Assembly (NCBI RefSeq): GCF_028290105.1
Contig: NZ_JAQGKL010000037.1
Location: forward strand, 40,194 to 104,193
From: Methylobacterium sp.
GTDB lineage: Bacteria; Pseudomonadota; Alphaproteobacteria; Rhizobiales; Beijerinckiaceae
Reading direction: 5' to 3'
Length of the DNA: 64,000 nucleotides
The position numbers and the translations under genes are program-made. Under the pieces are notes generated by a model. It was not told the DNA's origin and made no database searches. It was given only the letters and a program-made list of their open reading frames with translations. This document shows positions 55,167 through 64,000 of this stretch, piece by piece (the stretch's first letter is position 1; each line of letters begins with the position of its first letter).

Positions 55167-56180
55167 ATGTCGCCAGGCGACGAACCCGCCGTCCCGCCCG
55201 CCGCATCCCCGCAGGCGCCGGCCTTCACGATCTGCCGCGCGGACGAGGCGGTGCCGCCGGCCATCGCCGGGGCCATCGCGGCGATCGGGAATTTCGACGG
55301 GGTGCATCTCGGCCACCGCGCGCTGATCGCGGCGGTGCGCGAGACCGCGCGTGGCGCCGGCCGGCCGGCGGTGGCGCTCACCTTCGAGCCGCATCCGCGC
55401 GCCTATTTCGCGCCCCACCTCCCCATGTTCCGCCTGACCGACGCAAGCGCCAAGGAGGTCGTCTTCGCCCATCTCGGCCTCGACGGGCTGATCGTGCGCC
55501 GCTTCGACGCGACGCTGGCGGGCACCGGCGCGCGGGACTTCGTCGAGGGATTGCTGGTGCGCGATCTCGGCGTCTCGGGCGTCGTCATCGGCCACGACTT
55601 CCACTTCGGCCGGGGCCGCGAGGGCACGCCGGCGGTGCTCGCCGACCTCTGCGCGCAGGCGGGCCTGATCTGCCGCATCATTCCCCCCGTCGCCCTGGCG
55701 GCGGATGCCGAGCCGGTCTCGTCGAGCGCGATCCGGGCGGCCCTCGCGGAGGGCGCGGTGGCGCGGGCCAATGCGCTGCTGGGCTACCGCTGGTTCGTGT
55801 CCGGCGAGGTCCGCCACGGCGACAAGCGCGGGCGCACCCTCGGCTACCCCACCGCCAACGTGGCGCTCGCCGATTGCGGCCTCGCCCACGGCATCTACGC
55901 GGTGCGGGTGCGCCTGCCCGGCGGGCGCATCCGGGACGGGGTCGCGAGCTACGGCCGGCGCCCGACCTTCGACGACGGCGCGCCGCTCCTCGAGGTCAAT
56001 CTGTTCGACTTCTCCGGGGACCTCTACGGCCAGGGCATCGCGGTGGAGTTCCTGGCCTATATCCGGGGCGAGGAGCGCTTCGACGGGGCCGAGGCCCTGA
56101 TCGCCCGGATGCATCTCGATGCGGCCGAAGCCCGCCGGATCATCGCGGGAGACCCCGTCCCCTCGATGTTCGACGCCTGA
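55167..56180 (+). CDS. ribF: bifunctional riboflavin kinase / FAD synthetase
   Basis: 337 residues. N-terminal nucleotidyltransferase domain with GNFDGVHLGHRALIAAV near 38, and VIGHDFHFGRGREG; C-terminal flavokinase with TLGYPTANVAL near 225 and YGRRPTFDDGAPLLEVNLFDFSGDLYG. It turns riboflavin into FMN and FAD in the cytoplasm. Start ATG 55167 follows an 80-base gap after the PepSY gene. Convergent with YcgN, nine bases apart. Confidence 0.95.
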   Translation: MSPGDEPAVPPAASPQAPAFTICRADEAVPPAIAGAIAAIGNFDGVHLGHRALIAAVRETARGAGRPAVALTFEPHPRAYFAPHLPMFRLTDASAKEVVFAHLGLDGLIVRRFDATLAGTGARDFVEGLLVRDLGVSGVVIGHDFHFGRGREGTPAVLADLCAQAGLICRIIPPVALAADAEPVSSSAIRAALAEGAVARANALLGYRWFVSGEVRHGDKRGRTLGYPTANVALADCGLAHGIYAVRVRLPGGRIRDGVASYGRRPTFDDGAPLLEVNLFDFSGDLYGQGIAVEFLAYIRGEERFDGAEALIARMHLDAAEARRIIAGDPVPSMFDA

Positions 56181-56189
56181 AGACGCGTC

Positions 56190-56741
56190 TCAATCCTCGT
56201 CGTCGTCCTCTGTCTCCGGCGTGCGGTTGGGCCAGGTCACGATGCGGTCGAGGAGTTCGTCGGCGCTGAACTCCTCCTCGTTGCCCGAGACACGTCCGCG
56301 CACGGAGATGCCGGCCTCGTGCACGCTGGCGGCGCGGCCGGAGACGAGGGGGTGCCAGGCGTAGAGGTCACGGCCCTCGCGGATCAGCCGGTAGGCGCAG
56401 GTCGGGGGCAGCCACGGGATCGTGCGCACGGCCTCGGGGGTCAGGCGCACGCAGTCGGGCACCCGCTTCTGGCGCCTCGGATAGTCGCGGCAGCGGCAGC
56501 CATGGCCGTCGAGCAGGGTGCAGCCGACATCTGTGTGGTAGACCTCCGCCGTGTCCTCGTCCTCGAGCTTGAGGAGGCAGCAGCGGCCGCAGCCGTCGCA
56601 CAGGCTCTCCCACTCGGCCGGGGACATCGCCTCCAGGCTCTTCGTGCGCCAGAACGGCGCGCGGGCGGGGCCGGTATCGGGGGGCGGGGTGTCTGAAAGG
56701 GCCGGCGGCGTCGGGGAACGCGCGGCCGAGCGGTCCCGCAT
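56190..56741 (-). CDS. YcgN-family cysteine-cluster protein (UPF0260)
   Basis: 183 residues from ATG 56741 ([11 protein letters not shown]). The YkgJ-type cysteine cluster is [41 protein letters not shown], then KRVPDCVRL. It may bind zinc or an iron-sulfur cluster. The family is widespread, with no proven function. The N-terminal 40 residues are Pro-rich. The divergent neighbour is the penicillin-binding protein gene, with a ~300-base gap containing only AT-richer promoter-like sequence. Confidence 0.88.
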   Translation of the reverse strand: MRDRSAARSPTPPALSDTPPPDTGPARAPFWRTKSLEAMSPAEWESLCDGCGRCCLLKLEDEDTAEVYHTDVGCTLLDGHGCRCRDYPRRQKRVPDCVRLTPEAVRTIPWLPPTCAYRLIREGRDLYAWHPLVSGRAASVHEAGISVRGRVSGNEEEFSADELLDRIVTWPNRTPETEDDDED

Positions 56742-57039
56742 CGGGAACACCTTGGGCTGGGAGCGGCGAAAAATCAGGGTGATCCGCCCCTGTGCCGCAA
56801 CGCGGAGCCGGGAGCAAGCGTTGCAACTGCGGGCGCGTCGAAAAGTCAAGTCGGCCGCGCCACCGGCGCGCCCCAATCCGGCGTCAAGGTTAAGAACAGA
56901 TGACGGCGTGCGGCGGCGGGACGCTTGCCGTACGCTTCGCATTCTCATCCAACGAAACCTCGCGGCGAAACGCGGGGCTTGGTAGGATCGTCGGGTTCGG
57001 CGCCGTGCCGGCTCCGGCTGCTCAAGGACTGGAACACAG

Positions 57040-59283
57040 GTGCGCCTGCCCAACGCGACCGCGATCACCACGCGCATCAAGCACGCCGCCCTGGCCTTCG
57101 ATGCCTGGGTGAATGCGAGCCTGTACGATGGCGGCCGTTCGGCCGGAGAGACCTACGAGCGCTTCCAGGAGCGCATGAACGCCTTTTCCGTGCGCGGCTG
57201 GAAACGCGTCGCCCTGGACCTGACCAGCGAGGCGGTGACGCTCGGCACCGGCGGCGCCGTGGTGATGCTGGCGTTGGCCCAATCGGCCTTCAACCTGACC
57301 AGCGACAACTGGCTGAAGGCCCAGGACCTCGCCGTGACCTTCCTCGACCGCTACGGCACCGAGGTCGGCCGGCGCGGGATCAAGCACGATGATTCGCTCA
57401 AGCTCGACGACTTTCCCGACATCATGATCAAGGCCCTGGTCTCGACGGAGGACCGGCGCTTCTACGAGCACTGGGGCATCGACCCGATCGGCACGGCCCG
57501 CGCCCTGGTCTCGAACTCGCGGGGCGGCGGCAACACCCAGGGCGGCTCGTCCATCACGCAGCAGCTCGCCAAGAACCTGTTCCTCACGAACGAGCGCTCG
57601 CTGGAGCGCAAGGTCAACGAGGCCTTCCTGGCGCTCTGGCTGGAGAGCCACCTCAGCAAGAACGAGATCCTCAAGCTCTACCTCGACCGAGCCTATATGG
57701 GCGGCGGCACCTTCGGCGCCGTGGCGGCGGCGGATTATTATTTCGGCAAGCCGTTGAAGGACATCAGCCTCGCTGAGGCCGCGATGCTGGCCGGCCTGTT
57801 CAAGGCCCCGACGAAATACGCGCCGCACGTGAACCTGCCGGCGGCCCGCGCCCGCGCGGCCGACGTGCTGCACAACATGGTGGAGGCCGGCTTCGTCACC
57901 GAAGGCCAGATCCAGACCGCTCTGCGCAACCCCGCCACCCCGGTGACCCGCACCCGCGACATCACGGCCGACTACTACCTCGACTGGGCGTTCGGCGAGA
58001 TCAAGCAGATGGCCGATGCGGGCCGCTTCCGCAGCGACCGCGTGCTCACGGTGAAGACCCCCCTCGACCTCACCATCCAGCGCAAGGCCGACGAGGTCGT
58101 GCAGGGCACCCTGCGCCGCCTCGGCGAGCAGTACGAGGTGGACGAGGCCGCCATGGTGATCCTCGATCCGGACGGTGCGCTTCGCGCCATGGTCGGCGGC
58201 GCCGATTACGGCGAGAGCCAGTTCAACCGCGCCACCGATGCGCTGCGCCAGCCCGGGTCGTCGTTCAAGCCATACGTCTACGCCGCCGGTCTCGCATCCG
58301 GGCTGTACCGCCCCGATACCCGGGTGGTCGACCGGCCGGTCTGCATCGGCAACTGGTGCCCGCAGAATTACGGGCGCTCGTTCTCCGGCGCCACGACGCT
58401 GACCGTGGCGGTCGCCAAATCCATCAACACCATCCCGATCCAGGTCTCGATCGCGCTCGGCAAGGCCATGGGCATCTCCCACGAGGCCCGGGCCGCGGCC
58501 GCCGGGCGCAAGAAGATCATCGAGATGGCGCACGCCATGGGCATCACCACGCAGCTGACGGATTCCGTCTCGCTGCCCATCGGCTCGGCCGAGGTGAACG
58601 TCATCGACCAGGCGGCCGGCTACGCGGTGTTCGCCAATGGCGGTCGCAAGGCCAAGCCCTACGCCGCGATGGAGGTGAAGAACTCCTCCGGTGAGGTGAT
58701 CTACCGCCACGCCGACGAACGGGTGGAGCAAGTGCTCTCGACCCAGGTGGTCGCCGACATGAACTTCATGCTGACCAAGGTGGTCGAGGAGGGCACCGGC
58801 AAGCGGGCGGCGCTGGAAGGCATCAAGGTCGCGGGCAAGTCCGGCACCACGAACGCCTATCGCGACGCCTGGTTCGTCGGCTACACGGGCAATTACGTGG
58901 GCGCCGTCTGGTTCGGCAACGACGACCACACCTCCACGAACAAGATGACCGGCGGCTCGCTCCCCGCCATGACCTGGCACGACGTGATGGAGGTCGCCCA
59001 CCAGGGTATCGAGCTCAAGCCCATGCCGGGTCTGAAGGACCCGGGGCGTGCAGTGGCGCAGGCGAGCCCGACCGCCGCGCCCGTCAACGCGGCGGCGAGT
59101 GCCGCCGGCAAGCTGTCGCGTCGCTCCTTCGAGGTCATCGGCAGCATGAACGGCCTGTTCCGGCAGGTCGAGAAGGCTGCGGAGAAGGCGCCCGAGAAAT
59201 CCTCCGGCCTCCGGCCGCTGCGTGCACCGGGCGCCGTCGCGGACGGGACGCGTCAAGCCGACGGCCGCATCGGCATCCCGTAA
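57040..59283 (+). CDS. class A penicillin-binding protein (PBP1-type)
   Basis: 747 residues from GTG 57040. One membrane segment ([16 protein letters not shown]) after ~65 cytoplasmic residues. The glycosyltransferase (GT51) domain has catalytic [24 protein letters not shown] and [15 protein letters not shown] near 170, and [20 protein letters not shown]. The transpeptidase domain has SXXK in [13 protein letters not shown] near 405, SxN in [11 protein letters not shown] near 460, and KTG-type [18 protein letters not shown] near 605. It polymerises and crosslinks peptidoglycan in the periplasm. The two small DUF1214/DUF1254 genes follow 24 bases downstream. Confidence 0.95.
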   Translation: MRLPNATAITTRIKHAALAFDAWVNASLYDGGRSAGETYERFQERMNAFSVRGWKRVALDLTSEAVTLGTGGAVVMLALAQSAFNLTSDNWLKAQDLAVTFLDRYGTEVGRRGIKHDDSLKLDDFPDIMIKALVSTEDRRFYEHWGIDPIGTARALVSNSRGGGNTQGGSSITQQLAKNLFLTNERSLERKVNEAFLALWLESHLSKNEILKLYLDRAYMGGGTFGAVAAADYYFGKPLKDISLAEAAMLAGLFKAPTKYAPHVNLPAARARAADVLHNMVEAGFVTEGQIQTALRNPATPVTRTRDITADYYLDWAFGEIKQMADAGRFRSDRVLTVKTPLDLTIQRKADEVVQGTLRRLGEQYEVDEAAMVILDPDGALRAMVGGADYGESQFNRATDALRQPGSSFKPYVYAAGLASGLYRPDTRVVDRPVCIGNWCPQNYGRSFSGATTLTVAVAKSINTIPIQVSIALGKAMGISHEARAAAAGRKKIIEMAHAMGITTQLTDSVSLPIGSAEVNVIDQAAGYAVFANGGRKAKPYAAMEVKNSSGEVIYRHADERVEQVLSTQVVADMNFMLTKVVEEGTGKRAALEGIKVAGKSGTTNAYRDAWFVGYTGNYVGAVWFGNDDHTSTNKMTGGSLPAMTWHDVMEVAHQGIELKPMPGLKDPGRAVAQASPTAAPVNAAASAAGKLSRRSFEVIGSMNGLFRQVEKAAEKAPEKSSGLRPLRAPGAVADGTRQADGRIGIP

Positions 59284-59307
59284 CCCGCACGCCTGTAACC
59301 ACCCACC

Positions 59308-60036
59308 ATGCGCATGACATTGGCCGAGACGGTCGCGCGGTTGCGCCCGGCCCAGACCCGAACGCCATCCCCCGAATCCCGGAGTGCCGATGGCTCACGG
59401 CCCCGCTCCGGCCGGGGCCTGGCGGCAGCCCTGCGCGGCGGGGTCCGGCGCGCCTCCACCGTTACCCTCGTCCTCTACGCCCTGGCGCTTGGCGTCGGGA
59501 TCGGGCTCGCCACCGCCGATTACGCCACCCGGGGCGGCTATCCCTTCGGGGGCGTGCGCGTCGCTGCCTGGACGGCGTGGCCGAAGGTCGGCTCGCCCGG
59601 GGCGGACCCCTATGCCCGCGCGGTCAATGCCCGCCGGGGCGAAATACCCCTGACGATCGGCGAGGGCATGCTGCTCACCGCCGACCGTGACGATTCCGGC
59701 CGGGCCCTCGACGCCGCCTGCACCTACGCGGTGGCCGGCGTGACGCCGCCCGCCCGGGCCTGGACGCTGACCGTGGCCGGGCATGGCGCTTCGGATCCGG
59801 CACGTCCTCCGATGCGCACGGGCTTCACCGCCACCGAGATCCTGCGCGAGACCGACGGACGCTTCGTGATCGCGCTCTCGCCCGAAGTGCAGCCGGGCAA
59901 CTGGCTGCCGATGCCGCCCGCGCGGGGCGCCGTGCGCCTGGCGCTGCGCCTCTACGACACCCCGGTGGCGGCGAGCGCGGGCAATCTCGACCGCTCGGCC
60001 GTGCCGGCGATCACCCGGACGGGATGCGCCGCATGA
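59308..60036 (+). CDS. DUF1214-domain protein
   Basis: 242 residues from ATG 59308. A membrane segment (STVTLVLYALALGVGIGL) follows a 50-residue Arg/Pro-rich N-terminus; the remainder is periplasmic. The C-terminal ~110 residues match DUF1214: ARAWTLTVAGHGAS, TGFTATEILRETDGRFVIALSPEVQPGNWLPMP, LRLYDTP. Related proteins in enzymatic fusions with DUF1254 are often called metal-dependent esterase-like, but the function is unknown. ATGA overlap with the next gene indicates coupling. Confidence 0.82.
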   Translation: MRMTLAETVARLRPAQTRTPSPESRSADGSRPRSGRGLAAALRGGVRRASTVTLVLYALALGVGIGLATADYATRGGYPFGGVRVAAWTAWPKVGSPGADPYARAVNARRGEIPLTIGEGMLLTADRDDSGRALDAACTYAVAGVTPPARAWTLTVAGHGASDPARPPMRTGFTATEILRETDGRFVIALSPEVQPGNWLPMPPARGAVRLALRLYDTPVAASAGNLDRSAVPAITRTGCAA

Positions 60037-60632
60037 GCCCGCGCGGCCGCTTTCTCGTGGCGACCCTGTCGGGCCTGGTGCTGGCCGGGCTCGTGCACGT
60101 CGTCGTCGTCCTGCTGATTCCCCGCCTGTCGGAGACCGACGCCTTGCCGCGGGCGCGGACGGAGGAGGCTCTCGACCATCCGGTGCCGGTCAAGTCCGTC
60201 GCCGGCGGCGAGGTCACGGCCACCGCCGAGGCCTGGCTGCCCGTTCCCGACCCGTCGGTCGCTGTCGGTCTCTGCGCCTACGATCTGGCGGACGGCCCGA
60301 TGCGCGTCTCCGCCCGGACAGGCCCGCTGATGATGTCGCTGGCGGTGCATGGGCGCCGTGGCGCCTTCTATGCGGTGACAGACCAGGCGGCGGTACGCGG
60401 CGCCCTCGATCTCGTGGTGCTCACCCGCGCCCAGTACGACGAGGCGCTCGCCAACGCCGACGAGGACGAGGTCAGCCACGATGTCCGCATCGTGGCGCCG
60501 GATTCCAAGGGATACGTGGTGGTGCGGGTGATCGCGGCGCTGCCGAGCCAGCGTCCGGCCGCCGATGCAGCGGTCCAGGCGGTCTCCTGCACCGTCGACA
60601 GCCCGGCCGAGGATTCCAAGCCGGGCGGCTGA
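60033..60632 (+). CDS. DUF1254-domain protein
   Basis: 199 residues from ATG 60033, the ATGA overlap with the DUF1214 gene; ATG 60024 is an alternative three codons earlier. One membrane segment (FLVATLSGLVLAGLVHVVVVLL), then periplasmic sequence with VAVGLCAYDLADGPMRVSARTGPLMMSLAVHGRRGAFYAVTD, VRIVAPDSKGYVVVRVI typical of the short DUF1254 form that accompanies DUF1214 in Rhizobiales. Together they look like a split version of fused DUF1254-DUF1214 proteins. Function unknown. Confidence 0.8.
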   Translation: MSPRGRFLVATLSGLVLAGLVHVVVVLLIPRLSETDALPRARTEEALDHPVPVKSVAGGEVTATAEAWLPVPDPSVAVGLCAYDLADGPMRVSARTGPLMMSLAVHGRRGAFYAVTDQAAVRGALDLVVLTRAQYDEALANADEDEVSHDVRIVAPDSKGYVVVRVIAALPSQRPAADAAVQAVSCTVDSPAEDSKPGG

Positions 60633-60648
60633 CCCGCGGGCTCGATCG

Positions 60649-61458
60649 TTAGTATTTCGCCACGATGGGCTTCGACGCGGCGGCCACCTCGACCTCCGGC
60701 ACGAGCCCGCAGCGCGCTTCAGCCTCCGGCGGCACCAATGGGTCGAGGATGGGCCGGCGGCCGTCGAGGGCCGCCAGCGTGCGCTCCACCGTCACCGCCT
60801 CCGGGCCCGGGACCTCGATGAGGAGATGCTCCAGGGCATAGCGGTAGCGCCCCGAGCGCAGGCCGGTCTCGAGGCGGACCCAGGCGATCAGGCACCGGTT
60901 CTCCGCCACCCGCATGGCGGCGTGACGGATGTCGTGGTCGTCCAGCGCCTTGACGAAGGGCAGGCTGCGCAGGCGCAGGGCATCGGCCTCCTTGACCCGT
61001 GCCGCCAGGGCGGCGAATTGCGGGATCAGGCGGGCATCCGCGCCGATATCCTCCGACAGCCGGCGATAACGCGAGACCGGCGAGCGGAAGGCCCCGTCCA
61101 TCAGCGTATCGTGGTAGGCGGCGGGATCGGATGAGCGCCAGTTCGGCGGCAGCAGGCGGCTGCGGGTCAGGTTGGCCAGCAGGTCGGTGAAGGCGTCGCG
61201 CCCGGCCGACGGCATCAGGAAGCGCCACGCTCGGTCGCGCAGGGTCCGTTCGTCGTCCGTGAGGGGAAAGTCCGAGGCCGGTTCCTCGCGCTCGCGCGCG
61301 GCCAGGGTCCCGGTGGTCTCCACGAGGCTGTTCCAGGCGCTCGCCTTCGGGCGCCCGAAATCGCCTTCCTGCGCGCATCCGGCGAGCAGCACCAGCAGGG
61401 CGACGGGAAACAGGCGAGCGGGCGCGGCGGAGCGGCTGGGTCTGCAGATCGGCGACAT
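60649..61458 (-). CDS. lipoprotein of unknown function
   Basis: 269 residues. A lipoprotein signal sequence (LFPVALLVLLAGCAQEG) with the lipobox LAGC places it in the inner or outer membrane via lipid; it would be a substrate of LspA. The mature part is mainly helical, with PLTDDERTLRDRAWRFLMPSAGRDAFTDLLANL and RLETGLRSGRYRYALEHLLIEVPG. No family name recognised, though similar proteins occur in Methylobacteriaceae. Start ATG 61458 lacks a strong ribosome site. Confidence 0.8.
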   Translation of the reverse strand: MSPICRPSRSAAPARLFPVALLVLLAGCAQEGDFGRPKASAWNSLVETTGTLAAREREEPASDFPLTDDERTLRDRAWRFLMPSAGRDAFTDLLANLTRSRLLPPNWRSSDPAAYHDTLMDGAFRSPVSRYRRLSEDIGADARLIPQFAALAARVKEADALRLRSLPFVKALDDHDIRHAAMRVAENRCLIAWVRLETGLRSGRYRYALEHLLIEVPGPEAVTVERTLAALDGRRPILDPLVPPEAEARCGLVPEVEVAAASKPIVAKY

Positions 61459-61481
61459 CCCTTCGGACCCGCGGCTCGCGA

Positions 61482-61694
61482 TCAGGACCGGCGGCGCAGA
61501 CGCGGCGCGGCGATGTCCGGCTCGGGCATGCGTTCATAGCGGACGCCCGTGAACAGCAGGATCGCGCCGCGCGGGGCCTGCTCGTCCTGGCGCCGGAACC
61601 GGCGGCCGGCGGTGGGAAACGTCACGACGGTGTTCGTCGGACGATCAGGGAGGCGCTCGATGCCTCCCAATTGTAGCGACCTGTCGGGGCTCAT
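61482..61694 (-). CDS. small protein, unknown
   Basis: 70 residues from ATG 61694 (MSPDRSLQLGG), upstream AAGAG. The end APRGAILLFTGVRYERMPEPD resembles a short conserved protein family of Rhizobiales that I recall only loosely. Ends 23 bases before the lipoprotein start, so the two may be one transcript. No function to suggest. Confidence 0.5.
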   Translation of the reverse strand: MSPDRSLQLGGIERLPDRPTNTVVTFPTAGRRFRRQDEQAPRGAILLFTGVRYERMPEPDIAAPRLRRRS

Positions 61695-61944
61695 CGGCTC
61701 TTTTCCGATCCCATGCATCATGTGGGGCGACCCGTCATCGGGGTTCGCCACCCCCGCCTCCGGGCCGTATCGGCGTCGCGGGGGAGCCGCCGGAGATCAG
61801 CACGGCGTGGTTAACGGAATGTTGCTGCGCGTGTCCCACGTTGGGCTGCACGGGGCGGGACGATGCGCTCCGCTCGCCCGTGTCTTTCGCATCACGCGAG
61901 ATTTTCCGCATCACTTCGGCGGCTCTGGGCGGTGGCGCATGATT

Positions 61945-62023
61945 TGCATTCAGTTTTATCGCCCATGGCGGGCATTTCCTCCCTTGCACTCGGCCCCGCT
62001 CGCCCGGCGAGCGGGGCTTTTTT
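61945..62023 (+). ncRNA. mmgR: candidate MmgR/alpha-r8 (suhB-motif) small RNA
   Basis: There is no protein gene on this strand for 300 bases upstream, yet a perfect intrinsic terminator ends at 62023. Just before it lies TTTCCTCCCT (61975-61984), which as I recall is the invariant single-stranded core of the alphaproteobacterial MmgR/alpha-r8 sRNA family. A small hairpin (gccc/gggc, 61961-61973) precedes the core. Such RNAs are about 77 nt, giving a start near 61945; the 5' end is a guess and no promoter could be named. The core can pair with ribosome binding sites; in Sinorhizobium it limits PHB accumulation. Confidence 0.65.
61993..62023 (+). terminator. intrinsic terminator of the small RNA
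   Basis: gccccgctcg and cgagcggggc form a perfect ten-bp stem with a five-base loop (cccgg), followed by TTTTTT at 62018-62023. This is the best intrinsic terminator in the window. Confidence 0.9.
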
Positions 62024-62208
62024 GCAATCCCGTGTGCGGATCGTGGGCGCCTCGTCCGCAGGACCAGCGGGAACACCTGGCCGAGCCAACGCTTGCTAAG
62101 GGCGGGGTACGCCCGATATGCCGATGGCCTTCGAGCGGGGGCTTCACGCTACGCCCCGACACCCATTCCATCCCCCATCGTTCCATTCCGAATGAAGGAC
62201 GCCGCAGC

Positions 62209-62502
62209 ATGCGCGTGTTGACCGCACGATCCACTCGCCCGGCCCTGGGCCTCCGCACCGCCCTGAAGGTCGCGCCTTTCGCCCTGCTGGTGCTGGCCGC
62301 AACCCCCGTCCAGGCCCAGCGCGAGGACCAGGGCCTTCAACTGGGTTGCGCGAACGACTATTTCCGCCTCTGTGCCGGTGTCGATCCCAACAGCCAGGAC
62401 GCCGAGCGCTGCATGGACCGCAACCGCTCGCGCCTCTCGCCGGAATGCCGGAACGCCATCGGCGACTACGACCGGCGGACCGGCGGCAAGTCGCAGAAAT
62501 AG
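62209..62502 (+). CDS. secreted Cys-containing protein (GLG1-repeat-like)
   Basis: 97 residues from ATG 62209, preceded by gaaggacgcc. Signal peptide (LRTALKVAPFALLVLAATPVQAQ) leads to a mature part of about 60 residues with four cysteines: LGCANDYFRLCAGVDPNSQDAERCMDRNRSRLSPECRNAI. The spacing resembles Cys-rich GLG1-type repeats, also found in short bacterial periplasmic proteins. Function unknown. Confidence 0.72.
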   Translation: MRVLTARSTRPALGLRTALKVAPFALLVLAATPVQAQREDQGLQLGCANDYFRLCAGVDPNSQDAERCMDRNRSRLSPECRNAIGDYDRRTGGKSQK

Positions 62503-62580
62503 GCCCAGCGCGGGGATCCGACCACGGGGTTCGGCGCCCCACGCTGGTCGGGGCCGGTTCGAGGACGGAGAGTTGAAAGC

Positions 62581-63531
62581 ATGGCCCTGACCGTCGCGGT
62601 GCAGATGGACCCGATCCAGGCGATCCGGATCGCCGGGGACACCACGTTCGCCCTGCTGCTCGAGGCACAGGCGCGCGGGCACCGACTCCTGCACTACACG
62701 CCCGATCGCCTGTCGATGCAGGGCAACACCGTGACGGCACGTGTCGAGACCCTGAGCGTGCAGGATGTCGAGGGCGCGCACGCAACACTCGGTGCGCCCG
62801 AGCGCATCGACCTGTCGGGCGTCGACGTGGTCCTGATGCGCCAGGACCCACCCTTCGACATGGCTTACATCACCGCCACCCACATGCTGGAGCGCATCCA
62901 TCCGCGCACCCTGGTGGTGAACAACCCGTCCGAGGTGCGCAACGCGCCCGAGAAGCTGTTCGTCCTCGACTTCCCCGAACTGATGCCGCCCACGCTCATC
63001 ACCCGCGACAAGGCGGAGATCGAGGCCTTCCGGGCCGAGCACGGCGCCATCGTGATGAAGCCCCTCCACGGCCACGGCGGCGCGGCGGTGTTCCGGGTGC
63101 TGCCGGAGGACGCGAATTTCGGCTCGATGTTCGACCTGTTCTCGGTGACGTTCCGCGAGCAGTGGGTGGTGCAGCGTTTCCTGCCGCGCATCACCGAGGG
63201 CGACAAGCGCATCATCCTCGTCGACGGCGAGCCCATGGGCGCCATCAACCGGGTTCCGGCCCTCAACGACATCCGCTCCAACATGGTGCGGGGCGGGGCG
63301 GCGGCGGCTTCCGATCTCACGGAGCGCGAGCGCGCCATCTGCGCCACCATCGGCCCCGAACTCCGTCGGCGTGGCCTCATCCTCGTCGGCATCGACGTCA
63401 TCGACGGCAACCTCACCGAGATCAACGTCACCTCGCCCACCGGCATCCGGGCGATCAAGCGCCTCGGCGGACCGGACCTCGCGATCACGGTGTGGGATGC
63501 GATCGAGGGGCGGCTCGGGGCGGTGGGCTGA
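62581..63531 (+). CDS. gshB: glutathione synthetase
   Basis: 316 residues. It joins gamma-glutamylcysteine and glycine with ATP. N-terminus [30 protein letters not shown] is characteristic; ATP-grasp motifs are [16 protein letters not shown] near 160, [26 protein letters not shown] near 200 and [13 protein letters not shown] near the C-terminus. ATG 62581 lies 78 bases after the secreted protein gene, with ggagagttga as ribosome site. Confidence 0.96.
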   Translation: MALTVAVQMDPIQAIRIAGDTTFALLLEAQARGHRLLHYTPDRLSMQGNTVTARVETLSVQDVEGAHATLGAPERIDLSGVDVVLMRQDPPFDMAYITATHMLERIHPRTLVVNNPSEVRNAPEKLFVLDFPELMPPTLITRDKAEIEAFRAEHGAIVMKPLHGHGGAAVFRVLPEDANFGSMFDLFSVTFREQWVVQRFLPRITEGDKRIILVDGEPMGAINRVPALNDIRSNMVRGGAAAASDLTERERAICATIGPELRRRGLILVGIDVIDGNLTEINVTSPTGIRAIKRLGGPDLAITVWDAIEGRLGAVG

Positions 63532-63559
63532 CCCGCTTTCGAGCCGAGGGGTGAGCGCC

Positions 63560-63730
63560 GTGACAGACTGGCAGGCGCTTCAGGTGGCCGGGATCTCAGG
63601 TGGCATGGCGCTGGCCTGCCTCATCGCCATGACAATCGCCTCCCCGATCTTCGAGGGTCATACAAGGGCCGGTGCCGCCCGTGAGGCGCCGGATGCCAGC
63701 AAGGTTCAGGATCGCCACCGGACGGCCTGA
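63560..63730 (+). CDS. small membrane protein, unknown
   Basis: 56 residues from GTG 63560 (MTDWQALQVAG); GAGGGG nine bases upstream favours this over GTG 63551. One hydrophobic stretch (AGISGGMALACLIAMTIA), then a charged tail. It is 28 bases after gshB and may be part of its transcript. Too small to classify. Confidence 0.5.
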   Translation: MTDWQALQVAGISGGMALACLIAMTIASPIFEGHTRAGAAREAPDASKVQDRHRTA

Positions 63731-63797
63731 CTTGATCGTGTCGTGACACGAGCCTGATCCATCACAGCACGCGCCGGACGCTGGAGCTTCCATTCGC

Positions 63798-64000
63798 TCA
63801 GGTCTCACCCCGCGGCGTCGCGTTCATCTCGGCCCAGTCGAATTCCTCCTCAAGCACGTAATAGGCGTCGTCTCCGATATCGCCGGAGCGGCGCAGGGCC
63901 AGCACCCGGTCGCGGGCGGCCTCGATGGCACGGCGGCGGGCCGCATCGGCCGGGAGTGCTTCCGCCGCAAAGCCCGTGTCACGGGACTTGGCCTGTTCCA
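63798..64000 (-). CDS. C-terminus of a monovalent cation:proton antiporter (partial)
   Basis: The minus-strand frame is open from the window edge to the stop at 63798-63800. The 67 visible residues (LRRSGDIGDDAYYVLEEEFDWAE near the end) look like the cytoplasmic tail of CPA1-type Na+/H+ antiporters, where the helix following an RRSGxIGDDAYxxLEEExD motif is conserved. The gene continues outside the window. Not listed in the ORF track because no start codon is inside. Confidence 0.6.
   Translation of the reverse strand, partial: EQAKSRDTGFAAEALPADAARRRAIEAARDRVLALRRSGDIGDDAYYVLEEEFDWAEMNATPRGET

Overview
The window is GC-rich, densely coded and typical of an alphaproteobacterium. The best guess is Methylobacterium/Methylorubrum (Rhizobiales). 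Supporting signs are a PhyR/EcfG-type general-stress promoter, a candidate alphaproteobacterial MmgR-type small RNA, an ECF sigma factor with an NrsF anti-sigma factor, a HisKA_2-type histidine kinase, paired DUF1214/DUF1254 genes and an oxalate-uptake cluster with a PanE-like reductase. No tRNA, rRNA, prophage, insertion sequence or CRISPR array was seen.

Layout. 0-4.4 kb: end of an MFS transporter, then a three-gene polar amino-acid ABC importer (two permeases and an ATPase, no binding protein) closed by a hairpin terminator, then a lipocalin-like secreted protein. 4.6-10.7 kb: pyruvate dehydrogenase operon aceE-aceF-lpd, where lpd carries its own lipoyl domain. 10.8-16.3 kb: phasin-like protein, L,D-transpeptidase, response regulator, cyclic-nucleotide-domain protein, dapD, an alpha/beta-hydrolase lacking its serine, and manganese catalase. 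16.5-20.4 kb: a frameshifted isochorismatase-like gene, ECF sigma/NrsF, a creatininase-family protein and two CsbD-type stress proteins, one behind a clear EcfG promoter. 20.7-25.4 kb: probable oxalate module (OxlT-like antiporter, FAH-family protein, PanE-like reductase, AMP-forming CoA ligase). 25.5-30.3 kb: GAF/HisKA_2 kinase, Kup, bioD, fpr. 30.6-34.2 kb: a frameshifted DyP peroxidase, a ring-cleaving dioxygenase, an azoR remnant and HupE. 34.3-41.6 kb: an inactive and an active M16 peptidase subunit, a secreted protein, lspA and ileS. 42-44.5 kb: small secreted and membrane proteins, an EamA transporter, a MarR regulator. 44.9-49.5 kb: a tightly coupled CDP-sugar operon with a C-methyltransferase. 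49.5-57 kb: lone receiver protein, bioA, TonB-dependent receptor plus PepSY protein, ribF, YcgN. 57-64 kb: PBP1-type penicillin-binding protein, DUF1214/DUF1254 pair, lipoprotein, small RNA candidate, Cys-rich secreted protein, gshB, and the end of an Na+/H+ antiporter.

The most notable points are the candidate MmgR/alpha-r8 small RNA with the core TTTCCTCCCT next to an orphan intrinsic terminator; the oxalate cluster whose PanE homologue may be an oxalyl-CoA reductase; a branched CDP-deoxysugar operon; two genes broken by single extra bases in homopolymers; and short tandem duplications that copy the last codons and stop of two genes. I found no convincing wholly new multi-gene system. Family assignments rest on motifs and recollection, since no search could be run.
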